A stretch of 64,000 bases of DNA from Trachythela sp. YZ-2020 (taxonomy: Eukaryota > Cnidaria > Anthozoa > Malacalcyonacea > Clavulariidae): the NCBI GenBank assembly GCA_016169945.1, contig JADLSH010000387.1, positions 1,240,001 to 1,304,000 of the forward strand, written 5' to 3'. Shown piece after piece: positions 35,611 to 47,742 of this stretch. The position numbers and the translations under genes were made by a program. The first letter of the stretch is position 1. Every line of letters begins with the position of its first letter. Below the pieces are notes generated by a model, which had not been told where the DNA came from, did not search any database, and saw only the letters and a program-made list of their open reading frames with translations.

Positions 35611-35788
35611 GCGACCCATTTGCTGCCTGGAATTTGCCTGGAAATTATGCAACATTTTTACTGTAATTGACCATAAAATTCTGTGAAAAACTGAAATTTA
35701 TATCCACGCAGAAGTCCCCGTCTTCAGGCTAAGCATTCAGAAGTAAAGGAGATTTTATGTCAAAGCATCTACTTGTTGGCAGGCTTGA

Positions 35789-38134
35789 ATGATGCACCGA
35801 ATTGACTCTGCGAACATATTCATCGCCATATTGTTGCTGAATGCCTATCAAGTGGCAGGAAAGGATGCGCTGGTTTTTGGCTCAAGTAGCAGTGCCGAAG
35901 CGAAAACCCATTGCAACTGTACATTAGTTGCCGATAAGCTAACCGATCGTTTTGATTCGGACGACATTGCTGTATCGTTTACAGTCACTATAAAGGGCAG
36001 TCCCAACAGCACATCTGCAGGGCAAAATAGACGGTTCGTTTTGGTCCGCAATCTGCGAGCCAACTTTTTACTTGCACTTCCAGATGACAGTGAAATATTA
36101 TCACTCACCACCTTGCAACATTCTGTGCAAACCTCTAGCATTGAGATGTACCCAGTGAATGACTGTTTTCATGATCTTGATGCAATGTGCCAAGATATGG
36201 TGATAGTATCCACATTTTACAACAATCATGAGTTCCATGTTACACCAGGTCAACCGGTCTGTTTTCCACCATTGGAACAAAAGAACAAGACTGAGGACCG
36301 TGATATTGTTAATCAATGCTGTACATGGGAACAAAACTTGAACCTCGGTTTTGTCAACTGTTCACAAGTGATCCATCCTAACACATGGGTTTCCTATGCC
36401 ATAATTGCTGTACAGGTTGGAAGTGCTATACTGTTCATAATGGCTCCACTGTTATTTAAGTACTTGCCAACTAGAGATACCCAGATAGTTCGACGATCAA
36501 GGGCTGCTGGACCAAAACGTCTCGGTTATTCAAATTATTTGGCTACACCTGTTGACTCACTCACTACAAATAGAAAGCTCCTCACCCTTGTCGAACCGTT
36601 GTCTTTTGTCACATGTGGAGGAGGTGAAGCACAAGCATGTTACTCGAGACTTTGTCGAGTCACTGGACTGTTAATATTTCCTTTAATATTTTGTGTGTTT
36701 ATTTTGGTGTTTTTTGTGAGCAACAATAACACAACAATTAGGGGTAATGTTACCTATTATACAGGCTTGGTAGGGTTTCTTAAGCGGCCAGTAGAATATT
36801 ATGTCTTTGCTATTGTCCTGTTTTGCATTGTTGTGCTTAGTGTATTGGTGCTTATACCTGGCCGTTTGTCTGGATTGGGTAAATCTTTGTCTGGTCGGAA
36901 GGATGAGAAAACTTTCCTTGGTTTTTCAAAACCTGAGCAGTATGTCAACCACCGCTCGGGAAAGACTGGTTTTCAGTTTATGCAATCAAATATGGTATTT
37001 CACTTGAAATGCTGTTTTGATTTGGGTTTTTGGCTTTTTATTTTGAAAATCATCTTTACACCATGTACATGGTTGCTGATGTCTTGCTGTTGCCCTGCTA
37101 GAGATAACACATCAGAGCAATCAACAGACTCTGATCAAGACTATGAAACCCCAAAATTTTGTCTAGTTGTAGGATTTATCTTTCTTCCAGTTATCATGGC
37201 TTTGTGGATACCATTTGTTCTTTTCTGTCTTGTGGTTTATGTAACACCGATTGGATATGTTGCATTTCGGATTTGTCGCCTTCTTTATAGTCAGGATATA
37301 CCTCTAAGGTGTGAGTGTTGTGAACGGCTTCCCTTTTGCATTCGATTAGTTCTTGTTTCGTTTCTGTATTGTATGTTCTTATTATTCTGTACTTCTGTCT
37401 TGAGTTCTTATATATTTGTGACATCAATGTTTGGAGTATTTTTCTATATCCTTGGGAAGGTATTTCTTTACACATTAATAGGTCTCGGTTTCAACGTTGA
37501 GTTTTTCATTCCCTACACTGTTGCTGCCTTCTTTGTTGTTTTCTACATTTGGAGGGCATTTTCTCATTACTTTTCTGTCTATGAGAACTTGCGGATTGTT
37601 CTTTTTGAGGAGTGTGAAAAGTATGAGCAACAGGAGCCAATGAATATCCAACAAACGTCAAGTCCAAGTGATAGCTCTAGTGTATCATCCCAAACTGCTG
37701 GACCTGGATTACTGCTCTTGGATAACAACAATACCCCATCAATTCCACTCAATCTTTATGTTGCTGTCTACCGACGACACAGGCCACGGGGAAAAACATT
37801 CTTCACAATTCTGATGAAACTGCTGTTGACATTAGTTTATCTTTCCATAGCGTTTGCAGCCATCATGTCTCTGAATAATGCGGAGGACACATCAACGTAT
37901 GTACAAGCTGACTTCTTGTGTGCAACATTTGCTCTTCCTTTGGTATTGTTCCATGGCAGTACCTCGCGTGCAAAACGAAGAAGAAAAGACCTTGAGTACC
38001 AAGTAAGATTTATCATACATAAATATGTGTCAAAGTTGGGAGTTACTCAAGAAGGTGCTGTTGATAACACCATGGTTGAAGCTCATGCAAATGTTGAGTT
38101 TGTCCAGCCAAATAATGACATGTTCGAAATATGA
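35789..38134 (+). CDS. Uncharacterised multipass membrane protein, 781 aa, intronless
   Basis: Not recognised as a named family. It begins with a likely signal peptide (hydrophobic IFIAILLLNAYQVAG at about 10-24), then an extracellular or luminal region to about 198 with several cysteines (CNCT, CFHDLDAMC, QCCTW) and N-glycosylation sequons (NCT, NST, NKT, NCS). A first membrane helix follows (about 201-224), and then at least seven or eight further hydrophobic segments. One cytosolic-type segment is Ser/Gln-rich (SSPSDSSSVSSQ). The C-terminal third has two more helices, a basic RAKRRRKD patch after the last helix, and an acidic tail. The start could be Met1 or Met2. No homologous partner lies nearby. 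A transporter-, channel- or receptor-like role is possible but I see no diagnostic motif. Confidence 0.88.
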   Translation: MMHRIDSANIFIAILLLNAYQVAGKDALVFGSSSSAEAKTHCNCTLVADKLTDRFDSDDIAVSFTVTIKGSPNSTSAGQNRRFVLVRNLRANFLLALPDDSEILSLTTLQHSVQTSSIEMYPVNDCFHDLDAMCQDMVIVSTFYNNHEFHVTPGQPVCFPPLEQKNKTEDRDIVNQCCTWEQNLNLGFVNCSQVIHPNTWVSYAIIAVQVGSAILFIMAPLLFKYLPTRDTQIVRRSRAAGPKRLGYSNYLATPVDSLTTNRKLLTLVEPLSFVTCGGGEAQACYSRLCRVTGLLIFPLIFCVFILVFFVSNNNTTIRGNVTYYTGLVGFLKRPVEYYVFAIVLFCIVVLSVLVLIPGRLSGLGKSLSGRKDEKTFLGFSKPEQYVNHRSGKTGFQFMQSNMVFHLKCCFDLGFWLFILKIIFTPCTWLLMSCCCPARDNTSEQSTDSDQDYETPKFCLVVGFIFLPVIMALWIPFVLFCLVVYVTPIGYVAFRICRLLYSQDIPLRCECCERLPFCIRLVLVSFLYCMFLLFCTSVLSSYIFVTSMFGVFFYILGKVFLYTLIGLGFNVEFFIPYTVAAFFVVFYIWRAFSHYFSVYENLRIVLFEECEKYEQQEPMNIQQTSSPSDSSSVSSQTAGPGLLLLDNNNTPSIPLNLYVAVYRRHRPRGKTFFTILMKLLLTLVYLSIAFAAIMSLNNAEDTSTYVQADFLCATFALPLVLFHGSTSRAKRRRKDLEYQVRFIIHKYVSKLGVTQEGAVDNTMVEAHANVEFVQPNNDMFEI

Positions 38135-38552
38135 TTTTATATATGTACAGGATGATGACATTGCCTCAAGAACTATTACTAGGTTGTTGGCTAAAAACTC
38201 TACATCATATACTATTAAGCATATTTTTCCATGAAAATAATACAGAATAATTTCTCAAATTATATAGCTATTGTAAAACGAATAGGCTGAGGCGGTTAAT
38301 CGGATTGGATCAGTTCATTTTTAACCGAAATTTCCAAAAAAACCAATTCAGAATTGGTTTATGAACAATACAGAAATATGAACACCGTAGCTATTTTCGT
38401 TTTAAGAAAAAAATAATGAACATGATTAGTCTCTTTATACAGGTACCGCGGTGTAAATTTAAAGACCACCGTAGAACATATGGGAGGCGTTGTTTTCTTT
38501 CTATAAACAATTTGATTGTCACTTGATCAGAAGACTCCGTCGAGTCGGCTAT

Positions 38553-38725
38553 AGGTACGTTTACACACTGCGATTTGTGTCGGCCGATTTCAGATGCACG
38601 TTAATGATATTTGAAATATACGTGGCAAACGTCATCATGACGTTATCATCAACTGAAAATATTCGTCATTAACATTCAGCAAAACCTAAAATCGGCCCGG
38701 CAAATCGCAGCGGGTAAACGTACCT
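38553..38725. mobile_element. 173-bp MITE, TSD TAT
   Basis: The ends AGGTACGTTTACACACTGCG and CGCAGCGGGTAAACGTACCT are imperfect inverted repeats. TAT flanks both sides (38550-38552 and 38726-38728). Confidence 0.82.
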
Positions 38726-39186
38726 TATTTCAGTTATATCGTATCGGTTATTTTTCGATACCGCCTCGGCCTAGAAAAAATACGCAATTGCATGGAATAC
38801 ATGCAAGAAGCCAGATTCGACAAAGCAGCGAGATTTTGTATAAGTAAATAACATTTTTGTATAAGTAAATATAATCGTCGTATAGAGCAGGTTAGGCAAT
38901 ATGTACACGCCCTCTATTGTTAATCATTTTAATAATAACATATTTACCTTACAAGTATTATCAATGATGGTCCTACTACAATATATGTTTACTTATTAGT
39001 TAGTTACTTGTTTTATTACTTTGTTAAGAAATAAATACTATTGATTACGGTATTAAGCACTATATATTATTTTTTATTTAGCCTTCTCGATCAGTTCTCT
39101 CTTTTGCAACCTGTATGTCTGTTGGTGGCAAGGTTGCTCTTGTCGAACCATTTCTTACTCTCTCATCGCATTTTACTACGCTTTAC

Positions 39187-39308
39187 ATGGCGCATTAGCG
39201 AATATGAACCGCAGGGCGAAAGACACGCAGCGTTTCCTTTTTTTCTCCCCGTTTTCTGCCTGCGTGTCTTCCGCCCAGCGGTTCATTTTCCTGCGCAAAG
39301 TGCGCCAT
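39187..39308. repeat. Imperfect 45-bp-arm palindrome
   Basis: ATGGCGCATTAGCGAATATG followed by AACCGCAGGGCG is mirrored by CGCCCAGCGGTTCATTTTCC then TGCGCAAAGTGCGCCAT. A T/C-rich centre separates the arms. Confidence 0.75.
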
Positions 39309-39539
39309 GACTATGCATGAAAAGCGTAGCGAAAAAGCCTCTGCGAAGGAGGGAGTACTGGTGCACCATAATCTTTAGTGCACTAAAAACAAAGAGTAAT
39401 TTTCTCATTTTAGTTATATTGTAAATGGACAACCGCTATAAATAATTTACCAGCAATAATTGGGAAGAAAACGAAACCATTGCACTACGCTGCTGAATCG
39501 CGTCATGTGTGTTTGGCACGAATATACACCAGCCAGTCA

Positions 39540-39695
39540 AAACGCTGAGACGATAATTCTCCACATGTGAGAAAAATCGTTGGACCAATCAACATGCTGA
39601 GACAAAAATTTTACACGTGAAAAAATAGTCCGTTATGGGAATATGATTTTTATTTTACTTATTTATTGCACGGAAATTTCTATGCTTATATAATA
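39540..39695 (-). repeat. Partial copy of the 6.75-kb TIR element
   Basis: Contains CCACATGTGAGAAAAATCGT and ends with TGCACGGAAATTTCTATGCT then TATATAATA, which is the inverse of the left terminus at 6750. Confidence 0.65.
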
Positions 39696-39978
39696 ATACA
39701 TTATTATCGCGATATATTTATTTATTTTATTTATACAACTTCGCCAAATGATAAAATTACACGAATTATATGTGCATGCATTTACTAAACAAAACAATAC
39801 AATGAGAATACGATACAATACACACTACAACTAGTGACGACTGACAAATGGCGGGGACACCACAACAGTTAAAACCAATTACTGTGGGCCCTTTTAACAC
39901 TATATAAGTCACATATATTATACTAATATCTAGAAACAACAATTAATAACAGATTTCCACGTTTTTGGGTCCTCTGCA

Positions 39979-40200
39979 TCATGCATAACAACTACGCAGG
40001 GCTTCCAAATAATAGTCCCGTAATAGTCTTTTAAATGTACTTAACAACATATTTGGTTGTCTTAAGTTTGTTGGAAGACAATTCCAAACTCTTGTAACTC
40101 GGGTGAAATAAGATTTCTGGAAGGTGGTAGTCCTGCATTTTTGTGGACAGAACAACAACTCGCTGGTACTGGATGATCGGGTTACTCGGGTAGGAATTAT
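39979..40200 (-). pseudogene. LINE ORF C-terminal fragment
   Basis: The minus frame has SYFTRVTRVWNCLPTNLRQP followed by a FKRLLRDYYLE-type ending, typical of the last part of CR1/L2-like LINE ORFs. It directly abuts an opposite-oriented LINE fragment. Confidence 0.75.
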
Positions 40201-40225
40201 GGGTTGGGGGAGAACATCTTTAGAT

Positions 40226-40990
40226 ATGTCAACCAGACCGTTTATAGCCTTGGAAAGAAACACAAGATCCATATGTGTGGGTGATACTGAAATAGAAAGG
40301 GTAAATTATTTTAAACTCCTGGGTACCTATTTGCAGAACGATCTAAAATGGAATACCCATGTATCAAGTATTATTGGCAAGGCAAGCAAGAGGATTTACC
40401 AATTAAGAACGTGTAGAAAGGCTAACCTGCCGTCCGAGATTGGTCTCTGCATCTATACAACAAATATCCGACCTTTGCTTGAATATGCAAGTCCAATTTG
40501 GGGTGGATTACCTCGGTATCTTGAAGATGAACTCCAACGAGTACAGGATCGTTGTATGAGCGTAATTGGTCTTCCTAAACACACCTTGGAATCACTTGCA
40601 CAGAGACGTGATAAGCAAACTCAGAAAGAATTTACTGATGAGAATTCAGGATAATGGTGACCTCAACCAACTTATTACTGATAATATACTGGTTCATAAT
40701 CATAATCTTAGATCGAAAATAAATTGCAGGAATTTTAGAATTCCTCTGTCACAAACTGAGAGGCACAAACAGTCTTTTATACCGAGAGCCATTCGACTTT
40801 TGCATAAGAAATAGGCGATGCTCTAATTGTAAATTTTTTAAAATTTAATCTTACATATTTAATATTTATATATGGAAACGATTGTAATTCTTATTGTAGA
40901 TAAGCTTAATTCATATATTGTAATACCATTGTACTTTTTCACCAAGGATGGTAAATAAAGACTATTACTATAATATTACTATTACTACTA
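40226..40990 (+). pseudogene. LINE RT C-terminal fragment with 3' tail
   Basis: Contains LGTYLQNDLKWNTHVSSIIG and LLEYASPIWGGLPRYLEDEL. A frameshift near 40600 then continues as RSKINCRNFRIPLSQTERHK and SFIPRAIRLLHK, a typical LINE terminus. The element ends in an ATTACT-type microsatellite at about 40960-40995, as in CR1/L2-type LINEs that lack poly(A). Confidence 0.82.
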
Positions 40991-41094
40991 TACTCATGCC
41001 AGTATGATAGTGGCATCACTTCCAAAGTTATCAACCTGTCACGGTAGGACACTACACAAATAGGGAAGATTCAAGATGAACTTTGAAGCTCTTC

Positions 41095-41480
41095 TCTGGA
41101 CACGTTCTGTTCGTTTGATTAATCATCTAGACTGGGGAGACCATACCTGACTTTTCATGAGAGATCGATTAAATAGAGAGGATAACGATGGAGCAATTTG
41201 ATGGGCGGTATTCTTTAGTAGTCTGGGCGAAATGCCGTCAGGGCCTGTTGCTTTATTGGTATCAAGGTTTAGAAGACAAACTAAAACGTCCTCGGGAGAA
41301 AGACTTAATTCAGATAGAGCAGGTTCGGATAGAGTAGTTGAGGGAGGAGTGGTTGAATCGATTAGGTCGTCGTTGCCGTTTAGAACTGAGGTAAAGTAAT
41401 CATTGAAATGTTCTGTAATGTCTCGAGGGCAGGATTCTGAGCGAACTGACCCGTATCCGATTCACTTGCTCCCCGGCATA
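41095..41480 (-). pseudogene. LINE RT N-terminal fragment
   Basis: Translated on the minus strand it reads ITEHFNDYFTSVLNG, then NKATGPDGISPRLLKNTA and APSLSSLFNRSL. KATGPDGI is the conserved block before the RT fingers in Jockey/CR1/L2 elements. It was found by direct translation; no long uninterrupted frame exists. Confidence 0.75.
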
Positions 41481-42120
41481 GAAACACTTTCTGGCACGCT
41501 GGCATGGTGTCTTTGGTCTTTAGTTTGAAGAGACCAAAATTGAATTTATATTGTCACGTTTGTTTGTGAAACAGTACAACGTCAGTCATCCGCTTCATAT
41601 TTTGAGCCAAGGTTAGCTGCTAGGCATTGCGTATCTGAATAATCTGATGATATAATACATGGATCAGGAACGACGCAATCGTGGAATTTTACCGCATCAT
41701 CGCGCGTGGTTTTGTTATTCCACGCGAGATTTTCATAAAACAAATTAAAATAGTTAAAAATCTCGCGCGAATCACACGTACTCAAGCGCAGGGTGGTGCA
41801 GTAAAATCTCGCCCGCTTTGTGGAGTTGTGGCCATGTATTCCTAAATGACTTCAATAAAAAATCTGAAGTTTGCAAACATGCATATCTGACTATTTTTAA
41901 TAATCCATGATGCACTGTGACCACATGTCGATGGAACATAATTTTTTAGTGAAAGCTGGTTTCAAACGTGACTTTCTTCTCGAAGATATAATATTGATAT
42001 TAGTTAAAACTAATTGCCAGGATAGGTGTGCAATATATAGATACTCAAAAGATTTTTAAAACATTTGCTCAATATTCAATAAATCAAAAGTTAGGAAAAG
42101 AAAAACAACAAAAAGTAGAT
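41481..42120. other. Intergenic, no gene seen
   Basis: Only chance frames are visible. The left half may be more LINE remnant. Confidence 0.35.
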
Positions 42121-42179
42121 TAGAATACTGGGTTTGGTAGATAATCCAAGTGAGTAGATATATACACAATTTAAGACCC

Positions 42180-42485
42180 AGTATTCTAGTTCAACCAAGT
42201 GAAGTGCAAAAAAAATCTTTGAAGTTTACCCTATCACAACCCGCACACCCGATAACCTATATATACAGAACTTACGGTTACAGCTCAGCAACTGGCCTCT
42301 GTAGCTCAGTTGGTTAGAGCGCTGCACCGGAATCGCAGGGCCGTGGGTTCAATTCCTGCCGGAGGACCTAGTGTTGCATTTTTCACAACCGTTCCTGGTT
42401 GGGTCTTAAATTGTGTATATATCTACTCACTTGGATTATCCACCAAACCCAGTATTCTAGTTCAACCAAGTGAAGTGCAAAAAAA
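42180..42485 (+). repeat. tRNA-derived SINE, copy A
   Basis: The tRNA-like head at 42296-42365 has a CCTCTG/CGGAGG acceptor, D-arm GCTCAGTTGGTTAGAGC, and T-arm GGGTTCAATTCCTGC. The anticodon loop reads CCGGAAT, without the usual T33, and there is no standard isotype, so this is a SINE head rather than a tRNA gene. An inverted partner of its 3' tail lies just upstream (42122-42178). Confidence 0.85.
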
Positions 42486-43851
42486 AATCTAAAAAGTAGA
42501 TTAAGCGGGTTAGCGGGAATATCTACGAGAAAAATTGCACATAAAAATCATGTACCTTACATGAGACTGAGGTCGTTAGGAATTGTATTATATTTTATCC
42601 AGAGTTTATGCAGTATGTTTTTTAGCAGACACAGCTGTTCTGTAAGTTGCCCTCCTGACCTAAGTAACCTTAAATTGCGGAAGCGAAATACCGCGCGGCT
42701 AATATCATATTATTATCTGTTTTGCTTTAATGTATCTGTTTAATTATTTCTACCATTTTTCATATCAATAGTGCCTCGGAGACGATCTTACAAAACAGTG
42801 GACTCCTATAATGAATTTTATAAATTACTTTATAAGAAAATTAATTAAGCGGATATAATTATTGATAGATTCGTTAAAAGCCAGCTGTTGTCCGTTTTAG
42901 GTCAGTGAATCACTGTTTCGCGCGGGGCCACCGTTTTTTCCCGTTTGAAAATGAATAATACTTCAGGATCGTACATAACAACATGTTTTTTGCGTTTGGG
43001 AGAACGCATTGTTCGTCACAAAATTTTCATCCAGTATGTATATTAAATGAACCGAATTTCAACCACTGTTATCACTCATGTTGTATGCTTGTTCTCCCAA
43101 CGGTTTTATTAAACCTGGCAGCAACACTCATAATTCAAAAATCCCCTCATCTGAAGAATAAACTTTGCTATTTCCCTATAGGTTATACTCATTCAATCCG
43201 TCATTCAAATAGTGTCAGTGTAAAACAATTTCACTTTTGTGACAAATTTTATCTAACTATACTCAGTTCCTTTGAAATAGAAAGTCCTTCTAATTTTTGG
43301 TCAAATCAAATTATTTTTCTGTATTCATCTTCAAGCATCCACTTGCCAGTCATCTACCCTAGTTTGTGGACACACATTCTGTTTGGAGTGTTTAGGAAAG
43401 TATCAACATCAAGGTAGAACAGTTTGCCCAGGCTGTGGTCAAGAATCGTCCATTCACTGCACTTCAGATATCGTCGTCAGAGAGCTATTTTTGAGCGAAA
43501 TAACCCACATAGGAGACAAGTTTGTATAGAACCTCAAATTGAACATACGGAAATGAGGCAACGCGTAGAACAAACCTAACAGAGAAAACAGACGAAATTT
43601 TGTTGATCAAGAAACAGAAGAAGCAGAGATCATCACCCAAACACGAAGTCAGGGGGTTCGTTGCATTCGGAGAAACCGAATGGTAGGTAAAGGTCGGTAA
43701 AACTTTATTTTAACACGTTAGCCACTTCAACTAATTGATTGATTTCCAAGTGGGACGTGATTTTTCTACAAATATTTACAAATGAATAAAAAAAAAGTAC
43801 ACACAAACTATATACAAAATCAATTATATTACTTATAAGTATAATTATCAA

Positions 43852-46035
43852 TTATTTATTAATCAGGCTGGCATTGGCATTAGAGATGTTGCTATTAAAT
43901 ATGGACAAAGATTCGCTATTTCTAGCTTGTTCAGACAAAGAATTCCATATTTTTGGTCCTCTAAAACTAACACTTTTTAAGATATTCAGTTTTCGGACGC
44001 GGGAAGAGAGTAGAATCTGATCCTCGTAAATTATGATGGTGGACTGTATTTGACATATTAAAAATATCATTTAGTTTAATCGGTGCCATATTGTGCAAAA
44101 CCTTATACATGAGCCTGGCTGTAATCTGAGCCCTCTGTTCCTCCAGGGTTTTCCATCCAAGAAGACCAAGGGCCAGACTTGATTGACCATTCTCATTTTT
44201 ACAATTCATTATAATTCTGGCACTTCTATTATGAAGCTTCTGTAGTCGATTTGAAAGAGTAGTATTAATTGAGTCCCAGACTTCACAACAATAATCAAAA
44301 TGAGGTTGGACAAGCGCATAGTAGACAGATTTAAAGGTGTCTTGATCCGTGTATTCTTTAATTCTTTTAAGGCGCTAATACCGGCAGAAATTTTACTTGA
44401 TATATGATCAATATGATTGTTCCATGCTAAATGTTCGTCCAGTTTAACTCCAAGAGCTTTTGTTACTCGAACTCTTTTTATCGGCTCATCTCCAACGAAA
44501 ACATTGGGTTCTGAACTCAAGTTTTTAATATTATAGGGAGAGCCGATCAAAAGGTATTCAGTTTTGACAACATTCAGACAGAGTATATTTGCTGAAAGCC
44601 ACCCTTGACATTAAGGAGATCAAGATTCAGGGTCCGCTCCACTTCCTCAATAGATTTACCACTTGCTGTTATATTCGTGTCATCAGCAAATAATCGAGTA
44701 GTTGTAAACTGGAGACAATTAGGCAAATCATTAATATATACTAAGAATAGAAGCGGGCCAAGAATCGATCCCTGCGGTACTCCACAATTTACTGTTCTTG
44801 GTTTGAAAGTTTACTATTTACATAACATACTTGTAGACGGTCAGTAAAGTAGGATTTAAATAGATTAAAGGCCGTATCAGTAATCCCATACAACCGTTGT
44901 CGAAAGCTTTCTTTAAATCCAGAAAGACGACAAGGTTATAAAGACCACGATCCATATTTATATACCACTCATTCGTGCAATCTAATAATGTAGACATTGT
45001 AGAATGAAAACGCCTAAAACCAAATTGGTGTTTAGACAATAAATTGTTTGTTGTTAAATATTCATAAAATTGTTCGTATAATATTCTTTCAAAGACTTTA
45101 CTGATGATTGGTAATATAGAAATTGGACGATAATTGTCCAGTAAATTTTTAGGACCTTTTTTATGTAACGGAGTGACTCTCGCAATCTTCCAGTCTAACG
45201 GAAATTCCCCAGTTTCAATAGAACAATTAAATATCTTGGTTATTGAGTTTGTAATAACTGGGGCTGCTAATTTAAGAACCTTTGCCGGTATTTTGTCAAC
45301 CCCAGTTGCTTTAGAGACTACCAATTCATTAAATAATTTAAAAATTTTCGAATGACTAACAGTTTGAAAAGTGAACGAAGTATTGTCAACTTTGTTAATG
45401 TAATTTTCAAAATTAGAATTACATCCACCAATTGAGCTTGCTATAGTCAGGCCCGCATTCCCGAAATAGTCATTGAAACATTCAGAAATTTTAGTTGGTG
45501 ATGAAATGGTATCTTGATCTACTTTGATTTCATTCATTGTATTATCCTTCCTTCCACGTCCGAGAATATCATTTACAATTTTCCAGGCTTGCTTAGGATT
45601 ATTTTTCTGATTTCCTATCCTATTTCTATAATATTCTACCTTAGCTTTTCGCATGGCAATACTTACACTGTTCCTATAGGATTTATACTGCTCCCAATCA
45701 ACATTAGAGTTTGTTGATATTGCTTGTTTTTTGAAATGGTCTCTATTTATCATCTTACTTCTGATTTCTCTCGTCAACCATGGAACATTACCCTTGTTTC
45801 TCACTCTTCTGGACATTATTGGTGCATGCTTATCAAGTATGTTCAAAAACAATTTCTTCCACAAATTCCATTTATCGGCAACATTAGATAAGGTATCAAT
45901 TGTGTACCATGGCTGGCGAAAGTCTTCTAAAGAATCGCTTGACTGAGTGCTTTCTACATCCAAACCCAGGGGATTAGTGAAGTCAATCGTATGCAAATTC
46001 TCGTCAACTTCAGGCGGACTTGAATTCGCCCTTGT
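43852..46035 (-). pseudogene. Broken LINE reverse transcriptase, unit A
   Basis: Same ORF as unit B but interrupted. A 392-codon open part (44818-45996) has the pre-RT region and RT motifs up to FLDLKKAFD. A 41-base deletion and several 1-2-base homopolymer losses then break the frame into 80-113-aa pieces. The GVPQGS and FADD motifs are present only in broken frames. The 5' end stops at the duplication junction, so the N-terminal domain of unit B is missing. Confidence 0.88.
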
Positions 46036-46068
46036 AAGGGCGAATAGGACCCTTAGGAAATAAGACCC

Positions 46069-46374
46069 AGTATTCTAGTTCAACCAAGTGAAGTGCAAAA
46101 AAAATCTTTGAAGTTTACCCTATCACAACCCGCACACCCGATAACCTATATATACAGAACTTACGGTTACAGCTCAGCAACTGGCCTCTGTAGCTCAGTT
46201 GGTTAGAGCGCTGCACCGGAATCGCAGGGCCGTGGGTTCAATTCCTGCCGGAGGACCTAGTGTTGCATTTTTCACAACCGTTCCTGGTTGGGTCTTAAAT
46301 TGTGTATATATCTACTCACTTGGATTATCCACCAAACCCAGTATTCTAGTTCAACCAAGTGAAGTGCAAAAAAA
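46069..46374 (+). repeat. tRNA-derived SINE, copy B
   Basis: Near-identical to copy A through the tandem duplication; the tRNA-like head is at 46185-46254. Confidence 0.85.
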
Positions 46375-47216
46375 AATCTAAAAAGTAGATTAAGCGGGTT
46401 AGCGGGAATATCTACGAGAAAAATTGCACATAAAAATCATGTACCTTACATGAGACTGAGGTCGTTAGGAATTGTATTATATTTTATCCAGAGTTTATGC
46501 AGTATGTTTTTTAGCAGACACAGCTGTTCTGTAAGTTGCCCTCCTGACCTAAGTAACCTTAAATTGCGGAAGCGAAATACCGCGCGGCTAATATCATATT
46601 ATTATCTGTTTTGCTTTAATGTATCTGTTTAATTATTTCTACCATTTTTCATATCAATAGTGCCTCGGAGACGATCTTACAAAACAGTGGACTCCTATAA
46701 TGAATTTTATAAATTACTTTATAAGAAAATTAATTAAGCGGATATAATTATTGATAGATTCGTTAAAAGCCAGCTGTTGTCCGTTTTAGGTCAGTGAATC
46801 ACTGTTTCGCGCGGGGCCACCGTTTTTTCCCGTTTGAAAATGAATAATACTTCAGGATCGTACATAACAACATGTTTTTTGCGTTTGGGAGAACGCATTG
46901 TTCGTCACAAAATTTTCATCCAGTATGTATATTAAATGAACCGAATTTCAACCACTGTTATCACTCATGTTGTATGCTTGTTCTCCCAACGGTTTTATTA
47001 AACCTGGCAGCAACACTCATAATTCAAAAATCCCCTCATCTGAAGAATAAACTTTGCTATTTCCCTATAGGTTATACTCATTCAATCCGTCATTCAAATA
47101 GTGTCAGTGTAAAACAATTTCACTTTTGTGACAAATTTTATCTAACTATACTCAGTTCCTTTGAAATAGAAAGTCCTTCTAATTTTTTGGTCAAATCAAA
47201 TTATTTTTCTGTATTC

Positions 47217-47420
47217 ATCTTCAAGCATCCACTTGCCAGTCATCTACCCTAGTTTGTGGACACACATTCTGTTTGGAGTGTTTAGGAAAGTATCAACATC
47301 AAGGTAGAACAGTTTGCCCAGGCTGTGGTCAAGAATCGTCCATTCACTGCACTTCAGATATCGTCGTCAGAGAGCTATTTTTGAGCGAAATAACCCACAT
47401 AGGAGACAAGTTTGTATAGA
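47217..47420 (+). pseudogene. Decayed RING-finger reading frame (also in unit A at about 43328-43530)
   Basis: In one frame the sequence reads TLVCGHTFCLECLGKY then GRTVCPGCGQESSIHC, the second half of a C3HC4 RING (CGH-x2-C-x2-C ... C-x2-C). The first half (FIFKHPLASHLP) is in another frame and its first cysteine pair looks lost. A plausible origin is a host E3-ligase gene of TRIM/RNF type caught beside the LINE. It ends at a stop soon after the RING. Confidence 0.6.
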
Positions 47421-47742
47421 ACCTCAAATTGAACATACGGAAATGAGGCAACGCGTAGAACAAACCTAACAGAGAAAACAGACGAAATTTTGTTGATCAA
47501 GAAACAGAAGAAGCAGAGATCATCACCCAAACACGAAGTCAGGGGGTTCGTTGCATTCGGAGAAACCGAATGGTAGGTAAAAGGTAGGTAAAACTTTATT
47601 TTAACACGTTAGCCACTTCAACTAATTGATTGATTTCCAAGTGGGACGTGATTTTTCTACAAATATTTACAAATGAATAAAAAAAAAGTACACACAAACT
47701 ATATACAAAATCAATTATATTACTTATAAGTATAATTATCAA

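Noticed and set aside
42296..42365. Functional tRNA gene
   Set aside because: Clear A and B boxes, but the anticodon loop (CCGGAAT) lacks T33, no isotype fits, and the same head is found in many SINE copies.
46014..46044. Cloning-vector contamination (GAATTCGCCCTT/AAGGGCGAAT)
   Set aside because: The first half is native in the second unit (49953-49965) and no further vector sequence follows; kept only as a check in the findings.
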